The notes under the pieces were generated by a model that saw only the letters and a list, made by a program, of their open reading frames with translations, did no database searches and had not been told where the DNA came from. Of a DNA stretch of 7,211 bases, positions 1 through 4,631 are shown piece after piece. The stretch covers positions 1 through 7,211 of the forward strand of contig CALFJG010000036.1 in the NCBI GenBank assembly GCA_937877625.1, read 5' to 3'. Numbering within the stretch: the first letter of the stretch is position 1; each line of letters starts with the position of its first letter. The DNA comes from an uncultured Prevotellaceae bacterium. GTDB taxonomy: Bacteria > Bacteroidota > Bacteroidia > Bacteroidales > Bacteroidaceae. The translations under genes were made by a program, and so were the position numbers.

Positions 1-122
1 TTTCGGAGTATATAGCCCCGTAGTGAGCATACACAGGAGAGCGTACTGTGCTGTTAAACCAGCAGCCTCGCCTTGCAGCACAGGTGTTTCTGGTTAATTC
101 TTTTTTTTTCTATGATATAAAT

Positions 123-689
123 ATGCAGTATTACATCGTTTCTATTCCTTGCAGCGGACTTGAAGCACTACAAAACGAGTTTAATATATTTTTACGTACC
201 CACCGCGTTACGCGTACCGAGCGACACTACAATGAGAAAACAAACTGCTGGGATTTCCTCGTAGAATACTTAGAAGGACCGGAGCTTGAAGATCCACAGG
301 TACACCGTGGCAATTTCACAAAAAAAACGGACGTGCGTGAACAGCTATCCGAACAGCTTTTGCCTCGCTTTGATTTGCTGAAGAAGATACGTAAGGAGAT
401 ATATCAAACCAAAGGCCTTGGTGCTGCGTATGTGGTATTTAACGACAAGGAGTTGAAAATACTTACCGAGACGCAGCCGTTAACAGCCGAGAACATCGGC
501 ACGCTCAAAGGTGTGAATAATGAGCGTCTGAATCTCTGGGGCACTTATTTCACCGATGAGGCAGTAAAGGAATTTCAGGAGCGACATCGCTCCGTCGGAG
601 ATAAACCGACAGATGCTGTGACGGCAGTAAATACGGCAACCGGCACAACAACTACAAATTCAGAGGGGGATCCTTTTAGCAAGCGATGA
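123..689 (+). CDS. DGR accessory protein with HRDC-like domain (188 aa)
   Basis: Probable accessory factor of the diversity-generating retroelement. Residues about 80-150 resemble an HRDC (helicase and RNase D C-terminal) nucleic-acid-binding domain: a helix around LLKKIRKEIY, then AAYVVFNDKEL, then LKGVNNERLNLWGTYF. The first 75 residues (starting MQYYIVSIPC) form a separate small domain that I do not recognise. The last 30 residues are Thr/Ser/Asn-rich and probably disordered. The ATG at 123 is chosen because the in-frame GTG at 48 would add a non-conserved-looking stretch encoded partly by a poly-T run; the AT-rich upstream context suits Bacteroidetes. Its TGA overlaps the RT start as ATGA, so the two are probably translationally coupled. 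HRDC proteins are known as one accessory class of DGRs, alongside Avd. The guess is that it binds the template RNA, target DNA or RT. The domain call is by eye; the gene itself is secure. Confidence 0.78.
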   Translation: MQYYIVSIPCSGLEALQNEFNIFLRTHRVTRTERHYNEKTNCWDFLVEYLEGPELEDPQVHRGNFTKKTDVREQLSEQLLPRFDLLKKIRKEIYQTKGLGAAYVVFNDKELKILTETQPLTAENIGTLKGVNNERLNLWGTYFTDEAVKEFQERHRSVGDKPTDAVTAVNTATGTTTTNSEGDPFSKR

Positions 690-1708
690 AACGTGTAGGA
701 AATCTGATGCCTTTAGTGTGCGAGCCAACCAATTTGGCCGTTGCTTTCTTACGCGCCTCGCGTGGCAAGCAGATGCGTCAGGAGATTATAGACTTTAGGG
801 ATGACCTCTGGTACAATCTTGACACTATAGGCCGCACGCTCTTAGACGGAACGTATCAGTTTGGCAACTATCATTTCTTTACGATTTACGACCCCAAGAA
901 ACGCTTGATTTGCGCTGCACCGTTTCGCGACCGCGTGGCAATGCACGCGCTGATGCGTGTGTGCCATCCTGTTTTTGAGGCATTTCAAGTGCCGCATAGT
1001 TTTGCCAGCCGCATAGGCCGCGGCACTTACGCAGCTTTGGCTCGCACACAGAAACTCTGTGCGAAGTATGAATGGTATGCCAAACTTGATGTGCGCCATT
1101 ACTTTGACACCATCCACCACAATACGCTTCGTGAGCAACTTTCCCGTCTTTTCAAAGACCATATCCTGCTTGCTCATTTCGACTCGTTGCTTCATAGCTA
1201 CGAAGTGACCACCGGCAGAGGCCTACCTATTGGTAACCTCACGAGCCAATACTTTGCCAACCATTATTTGTCCGTAGCCGACCATTATGCCAAGGAACAC
1301 CTTCGCGTGGCGGCAATGGTGCGCTATATGGACGATGTACTCCTTTTCAGCCACAGCCACAAAGAACTTATGGCAAATGTCAAAGCTTATACCGTATATG
1401 TTCGTGACAATTTGCAGCTCGAATGGCACGCGCCGATAGTTAATGTCTGCCGCTTTGGCCTTCCTTTTTGTGGTTATGTGGTAAGAGGAAACGGCTTACG
1501 GCTCAACCAACGCAGTAGGCATCGTTATCGCAAAAAGATGAAAGCCCTGCGTACGGATTTTGGCGAGGGAAAACTAAGCCTTTGTGAATATAGCCGCCGC
1601 GTGCAGGCTTTACGTGCCTTTGTGAACAAAGCCGTGGCTAAAAATTTTATAGAAGACGAAAGTAACGTGCGGATTCGTGCCGCACAAAAAGAAGGAATGT
1701 ATCCGTAG
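686..1708 (+). CDS. Diversity-generating retroelement reverse transcriptase (340 aa)
   Basis: Reverse transcriptase that would copy the adjacent template-repeat RNA into adenine-mutagenised cDNA for transfer to a variable repeat. Visible RT motifs in order are: AAPFRDRVAMHAL at about 77-89; the first catalytic aspartate in YAKLDVRHYFD, D135; RGLPIGNLTSQYFANHYL at 178-195; and the active-site box RYMDDVLLF with D216 and D217 at 213-221. LPFCGYVVR follows at 259-267, and a basic thumb-like tail at 275-290. The IGxxxSQ form of motif 4, rather than the QGxxxSP of group II intron RTs, is the hallmark of DGR enzymes and is associated with their adenine infidelity. There is no maturase or endonuclease domain, and the length is usual for a DGR RT. 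The start overlaps the preceding stop (ATGA). The template repeat begins within a few bases of the stop, which makes the DGR assignment strong. A retron or group II intron RT is much less likely. Confidence 0.95.
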   Translation: MKRVGNLMPLVCEPTNLAVAFLRASRGKQMRQEIIDFRDDLWYNLDTIGRTLLDGTYQFGNYHFFTIYDPKKRLICAAPFRDRVAMHALMRVCHPVFEAFQVPHSFASRIGRGTYAALARTQKLCAKYEWYAKLDVRHYFDTIHHNTLREQLSRLFKDHILLAHFDSLLHSYEVTTGRGLPIGNLTSQYFANHYLSVADHYAKEHLRVAAMVRYMDDVLLFSHSHKELMANVKAYTVYVRDNLQLEWHAPIVNVCRFGLPFCGYVVRGNGLRLNQRSRHRYRKKMKALRTDFGEGKLSLCEYSRRVQALRAFVNKAVAKNFIEDESNVRIRAAQKEGMYP

Positions 1709-1710
1709 GC

Positions 1711-1833
1711 TCTAACCGCGTGAACCGTGGCGGCAGCTGGAACAACAACGCGCAGAATTGTCGCGTCTCTAATCGCAACAACAACACGCCAGACAACCGC
1801 AACAACAACCTCGGCTTGCGCCTCGTCCTGCAT
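1711..1833 (+). repeat. DGR template repeat (TR), FGE/SUMF1 C-type-lectin type
   Basis: Non-coding template from which the DGR would write variable cDNA. Read from 1711 it gives, in order, SNRVNRGGSW, then runs of Asn, NCRVSNR, more Asn, TPDNR, NNN and GLRLVL. This is the typical C-terminal end of formylglycine-generating-enzyme-like C-type-lectin targets. Adenines are concentrated in 12 AAC codons (1714, 1723, 1741, 1744, 1747, 1777, 1780, 1783, 1795, 1801, 1804, 1807) and two AAT codons (1756, 1771). There are 33 A in 1711-1810. Randomising A in AAC yields many residues but never a stop codon. Structural residues (GG, W, C, R) are set by A-poor codons. The left and right boundaries are estimates, because the partner variable repeat is not in the window. 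It sits in the RT's presumed transcript, immediately downstream of the stop. It is unlikely to be translated in place: there is no good start and the reading frame runs on into unrelated sequence. Confidence 0.9.
1810..1831 (+). other. Adenine-free GC-rich 3' end of TR (IMH*-like)
   Basis: After the last AAC codon there is a 22-nt stretch without any adenine (the coding sense of LGLRLVL), followed by an AT-rich sequence. In the Bordetella phage DGR, the 3' end of TR/VR carries the initiation-of-mutagenic-homing element, a GC-rich tract where cDNA priming occurs and marking the edge of variability. The position and composition here fit that role. The exact element cannot be defined without the VR sequence. 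Confidence 0.55.
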
Positions 1834-1952
1834 TTTTCATTATTTACAAGTTGCTACATCAATGAAACAGAAATATATGGAAACAGGATGCATCTCCTAA
1901 CCTATGCCTTATGTATTAAAATTAGGCTATAGGTGAATGAACGCTTTCGTAA

Positions 1953-2010
1953 GGGAGAGGATGTCTGAGTAGTGAGAGATTATAAGCCTCCGAAAAGCCT
2001 ATCCTCTCTC
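1953..2010 (+). terminator. Inverted repeat after DGR, possible terminator or RNA 3' end
   Basis: GGGAGAGGAT at 1953-1962 can pair with ATCCTCTCTC at 2001-2010: nine Watson-Crick pairs and one G-T. The arms are separated by 38 nt and followed by GTTTTGG. It lies about 120 nt beyond the TR on the same strand and might close the DGR transcript. The loop is long and the T-run short, so a classic intrinsic terminator is uncertain. Confidence 0.35.
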
Positions 2011-2129
2011 GTTTTGGATTACGGCGGGACAACTATAATTCAAGTTTCGGGAGAGGTAAAAGCTTATCGGTGTTGCAGGTGTAACAACTAAGGCGCAGCC
2101 CTCTGGGAGCGCAGGCGGCTCGCCGGCAA

Positions 2130-2187
2130 TGCCCGTAAGGGCATAAAAAACATAAACTTGCAGGCGGAGCTTGTGCCCTTACGGGCA
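2130..2187. repeat. 14-bp inverted repeat, each arm itself a hairpin
   Basis: TGCCCGTAAGGGCA at 2130-2143 is the exact reverse complement of TGCCCTTACGGGCA at 2174-2187, 30 nt apart. Each arm is also self-complementary (TGCCC / GGGCA around a 4-nt loop; the left one extends to ATGCCC / GGGCAT at 2129-2144). A degenerate third piece, CTTACGGGGC, occurs near 2347-2356. It looks like a dispersed intergenic repeat rather than a gene-specific site. Confidence 0.8.
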
Positions 2188-2290
2188 ATGCACGCGAACC
2201 GCGTGCGATCCAGTAATGCACGCGAGCCGCGTGCGATCCAGTAATGCACGCGAACCGCGTGCGATCCAGTAATGCACGCGAGCCGTCTGC
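2187..2290. repeat. Tandem 28-bp units with 7-bp perfect hairpin
   Basis: Units lie at 2187-2214, 2215-2242 and 2243-2270, with a degenerating partial fourth from 2271. Each full unit contains GCACGCG, a 3-nt loop and CGCGTGC, a perfect 7-bp stem. The only difference between units is the loop, which alternates AAC, AGC, AAC, AGC. The linker (GATCCAGTAAT) is identical between units. There are no variable spacers. Confidence 0.92.
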
Positions 2291-2313
2291 GCTATAATGG
2301 TACGCACGCCCCA

Positions 2314-2328
2314 CAGGGTGCTGCCCTG
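2314..2328. repeat. Small GC-rich hairpin near fabG 3' end
   Basis: CAGGG at 2314-2318 and CCCTG at 2324-2328 form a 5-bp stem with a 5-nt loop, about 80 bp downstream of the fabG stop. No T-run follows on the minus strand, so it is more likely part of the intergenic repeat block than a proven terminator. Confidence 0.4.
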
Positions 2329-2408
2329 GGCTAGTAGCTTGCCGCTCTTACGGGGCGCAACTGATGAGGGTGCGTGTCTAAACCATAGGGAATGAATAGA
2401 ACCTACCG

Positions 2409-3155
2409 TTACATATTCATACCACCATCCACCTGTATAACTTGTCCGCTGACATAGCTACTGAGGTCGGAGGCGAGGAAGGTGGCTACGTTTGCTATGT
2501 CTTCGGTCTGTCCGCCTCGGCGCAGGGGTATTTTTTGTATCCAGTCCTTGCGTACGTCTTCGGGCAGTGCGGCTGTCATCGCTGTCTCGATAAACCCGGG
2601 GGCTATAGCATTGGCTCGTATGCCTCGGCTTCCCATTTCCTGTGCTATGCTTTTTGCTAAAGCAATTAGTCCGGCCTTAGAAGCGGCATAGTTTGCCTGC
2701 CCGGCGTTGCCGTGCACACCTACGACGCTGGCCATATTGATGATGCTACCGCCACGCTGACGCATCATAATAGGCGTTACGGCATGTATGAAGTTGAAAG
2801 CCGACTTGAGGTTTACGGCAATTACCGCGTCCCACTGTGCTTCAGTCATACGCATCATTAGGCCGTCCTTGGTGATACCGGCATTATTGACAAGGATATC
2901 TATCTTGCCAAACTCGGCTTTCACTTTAGCCACTACGTCCTCGGTCTGTGCGAAGTCGGCGGCGTTGCTGGCATAGCCAATACATTTCACACCGAGGGCA
3001 CTAACTTCTGCTTCTGTTTGGTGGCCGTTTTCGTCAATGACGAGGTCGGTGAAAGCGATGTCTGCACCTTCGGTAGCAAACTTTAGGGCTATGGCCTTGC
3101 CGATGCCCCGTGCAGCACCCGTGATGAGTGCTGTCTTACCTGTGAGTAATCCCAT
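2409..3155 (-). CDS. fabG: 3-oxoacyl-[acyl-carrier-protein] reductase FabG (248 aa)
   Basis: NADPH-dependent reductase of the type II fatty-acid synthase cycle, converting 3-oxoacyl-ACP to (R)-3-hydroxyacyl-ACP in the cytosol. It is a classical short-chain dehydrogenase with every key element present: the dinucleotide-binding TGAARGIG at 12-19, D67 in the NAAD segment, NNAG at 90-93, and catalytic N115, S143, Y156 and K160 (YAASK). It ends with the FabG-like VSGQVIQVDGGMNM. Length is normal for the family. The ATG at 3155 starts just ahead of the Rossmann fold (MGLLTGKTALITG), leaving no room for a later start. It is transcribed in the same direction as the thi operon, 132 bp downstream of the TPP-kinase gene, with its own promoter candidate in the gap. 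Other SDR reductases share the fold, but the NAGITKDGLMMRM and C-terminal patterns favour FabG. Confidence 0.93.
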   Translation of the reverse strand: MGLLTGKTALITGAARGIGKAIALKFATEGADIAFTDLVIDENGHQTEAEVSALGVKCIGYASNAADFAQTEDVVAKVKAEFGKIDILVNNAGITKDGLMMRMTEAQWDAVIAVNLKSAFNFIHAVTPIMMRQRGGSIINMASVVGVHGNAGQANYAASKAGLIALAKSIAQEMGSRGIRANAIAPGFIETAMTAALPEDVRKDWIQKIPLRRGGQTEDIANVATFLASDLSSYVSGQVIQVDGGMNM

Positions 3156-3186
3156 TTTTTGTTGGTATTGGTTTTATATTCGGCTG

Positions 3187-3218
3187 CAAATGTCGTGAAA
3201 AAATCGCAGCCCCGCAAA
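3187..3218 (-). promoter_or_regulatory. Candidate fabG promoter (Bacteroidetes type)
   Basis: On the minus strand TTTG (3218-3215) is followed after 20 nt by GACATTTG (3194-3187). This resembles the Bacteroidetes sigma pattern TTTG / about 19-20 nt / TAnnTTTG, with one mismatch in the -7 box. Transcription would begin roughly 25 nt upstream of the fabG ATG. A 6-bp inverted repeat, GGCTGC (3182-3187) and GCAGCC (3206-3211), overlaps it and could be an operator; that part is speculative. Confidence 0.38.
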
Positions 3219-3287
3219 TATGGGTGCCGCTATCTTATTTTTGGCAACGTATTATGTGGGGTGTGTCGCACGGGTTTTCTTATCTGC

Positions 3288-3983
3288 TTAGTATGAGAAG
3301 AAGAGCAGGTAGTCGCCGTTGGCTTCTATGGTTATTTGTGACGCTGTGGCCTCGTTGAGTGTGCCTTGCCACAGTGCGTTGAATGGTTTGATAGGCCACC
3401 GCAGACCGATGGAGTGCAGTTCGGTGGCGTTTATGTTGAAGACAGATACTTGTGTTCCGACGGCGACACGATGCTCGGAATATCCGTGGCAGGGATAAAA
3501 CGCGCCGTAGTTGGTGAGCATTGTGAGCGAGAGTTGTCGGGCGAGTTCGGGAAGGTGGAAGATGTTGCCGAGGGTGTGGTCTTCGCGTCGCCCGGTGGCT
3601 CCTAAGATGGTAGCCTGGCGTACGTTGTTTCGTAACAAGAAACGCACGGCTTTACAGAGGTCATTAGTGTCTTGCTCGGCATCGTATATGTAGTGTTCGC
3701 CGAGGCGTTGTCGTGTGGTGGGAGCGATGCTGTCGGCATCGCCCACGGCGTAGTGTGGCAGTCGGCCGGTGTGTTGCTGATAGGCATCGGCGGCACTATC
3801 TAAGCACACCACCGTGGCGGCACGCTGTAGCACACCAAGCGGCACGGGGTGTGTGGGATAATCACCTGCGGCGAGTATCACAACGGGAGGGGGCAAGCCG
3901 TTCGTCTGTGACAGACTTTTGCTCGCCGAGGCAGCACTGAAGCAAGCTTCGCTTTGCTCTCCTGGCTTAACGAAAAAGTTCAT
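3288..3983 (-). CDS. Thiamine pyrophosphokinase (231 aa)
   Basis: Transfers pyrophosphate from ATP to thiamine to make TPP in the cytosol, trapping imported vitamin. Family motifs in order are: VVILAAGDYP at 34-43, CLDSAAD at 60-66, the metal/ATP-binding VGDADS at 80-85, EQDTNDLCKA at 103-112, and ILGATGRREDHTLGNI at 126-141, followed by the C-terminal beta domain. The ATG at 3983 overlaps the stop of the upstream transporter as TAATG, which supports this start and translational coupling. A reading frame stays open further upstream to 4136, but it lies inside the transporter gene and shows no family similarity. Oddity: residues 6-30 (KPGEQSEACFSAASASKSLS onward) precede the normal first strand and look unlike the family; a TTG at residue 30 could be a later start. 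The kinase assignment is firm from motifs and operon context. Confidence 0.93.
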   Translation of the reverse strand: MNFFVKPGEQSEACFSAASASKSLSQTNGLPPPVVILAAGDYPTHPVPLGVLQRAATVVCLDSAADAYQQHTGRLPHYAVGDADSIAPTTRQRLGEHYIYDAEQDTNDLCKAVRFLLRNNVRQATILGATGRREDHTLGNIFHLPELARQLSLTMLTNYGAFYPCHGYSEHRVAVGTQVSVFNINATELHSIGLRWPIKPFNALWQGTLNEATASQITIEANGDYLLFFSY

Positions 3984-4612
3984 TATTCTTGTGGCATTTG
4001 TTTGCGCCAATACCAGTAGCCAAAGAAGCAGGTAAGGGCGTAGAAACCGTAAAGTCCGGCCGAGAAGATATAGCCCGTGCCGAGCGACAGATAAAGGACG
4101 CTGTTGATAATGTCCACCACGAACCATACCACCCACTGCTCAATGTATTTCTTCGCCAAGAGCCACATCGCCACAATGCTACACGCCGAGGTGGTGGCAT
4201 CGGCCCAGCGCGTCGTTGTTTCGTGGAGCAACGTAAGAAAACCGGCAATCAGCAAGAGGAGTATCACAATTATTGCCGTTAGACGCGGGTAGAGCCGAAC
4301 GGGGAGGTGGCTGATGGGTGGCTGGGTGTCGTTAGTGCTTGTCGGAGGCGTTGCTGATGGCTGCCGTGTTCCGAGCCATTGCCACAGCCCGTAAACGGCG
4401 GCACAGCAATAGTAAGCGGTGATGCACGCCAGCCCGTAAACGCCGCCGCTGATGTTTATCGCCACATAGAGTGCCGACATCACAAACGAGGCGAGCCAGA
4501 GTTTCCAACTCACGCGAAACTGATAGTAGATATAGAACAAGCCGATAATCGTACCCGTGAGGTCGAGCAGGCTTAGGTTGTATTGTTGGAGTAGCGTGAT
4601 GAAATCGTGCAT
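3983..4612 (-). CDS. pnuT: PnuC/PnuT-type thiamine transporter (209 aa)
   Basis: Inner-membrane vitamin permease of the PnuC family. About seven hydrophobic segments can be seen, at roughly 15-31, 36-53, 57-80, 110-128, 136-155, 160-176 and 180-203. Polar stretches include a Pro/Thr-rich loop at 82-105. Family-like signatures are ETTTRWADATTSACSIVAMW at 131-150, followed by a KKYIEQW segment, and the aromatic, basic end GYWYWRKQ at 198-205. PnuC relatives carry nicotinamide riboside or, in Bacteroidetes thi operons, thiamine (PnuT) by facilitated diffusion coupled to intracellular phosphorylation. Here the TonB receptor gene ends 19 bp upstream and thiamine pyrophosphokinase overlaps downstream (TAATG), with a TPP riboswitch ahead of the operon, so thiamine is the inferred substrate. 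The sequence alone would not exclude nicotinamide riboside. Start at the ATG at 4612 gives a normal length. Confidence 0.88.
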   Translation of the reverse strand: MHDFITLLQQYNLSLLDLTGTIIGLFYIYYQFRVSWKLWLASFVMSALYVAINISGGVYGLACITAYYCCAAVYGLWQWLGTRQPSATPPTSTNDTQPPISHLPVRLYPRLTAIIVILLLLIAGFLTLLHETTTRWADATTSACSIVAMWLLAKKYIEQWVVWFVVDIINSVLYLSLGTGYIFSAGLYGFYALTCFFGYWYWRKQMPQE

Positions 4613-4631
4613 TGTGTGGTAGAAAAGGAGT

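Larger units (their letters stand above)
1834..2408. other. Intergenic region between convergent DGR and fabG
   Basis: About 575 bp with no credible gene. The only longer open frames are the run-off of the TR frame (to 1932) and a leftward frame (2314-2033) that is just a translation of tandem hairpin repeats. The region contains a long-range inverted repeat (1953-2010), a 14-bp inverted repeat (2130-2187), tandem 28-bp hairpin units (2187-2290) and a small GC hairpin (2314-2328). I saw no tRNA or rRNA. Confidence 0.7.

Noticed and set aside
57..82. End of a variable repeat at the left edge (11 of 13 match to GCCTCGTCCTGCA of the TR)
   Set aside because: The match does not extend either way, and the open frame there does not encode a GLRLVL-like end; chance level.
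48..122. GTG-started extension of the HRDC protein
   Set aside because: The added residues are encoded partly by a nine-T run and look non-coding; the ATG at 123 gives a sensible N-terminus.
1720..1932. Rightward 70-residue open frame starting at GTG inside the TR
   Set aside because: Its first half is the template repeat and the rest is unrelated AT-rich sequence; a TR is a template RNA, not a gene.
2187..2290. CRISPR array (28-bp palindromic repeats)
   Set aside because: The units are directly contiguous with identical linkers and no variable spacers, and no cas gene is present.
2033..2314. Leftward 93-residue open frame
   Set aside because: It is a translation of the tandem hairpin repeats and GC-rich flanks, with repeated HYWIARGSRA-like pieces and no protein-like organisation.
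3984..4136. Longer thiamine pyrophosphokinase start
   Set aside because: This part overlaps the transporter in another frame and has no family similarity; the TAATG overlap at 3983 is the natural start.
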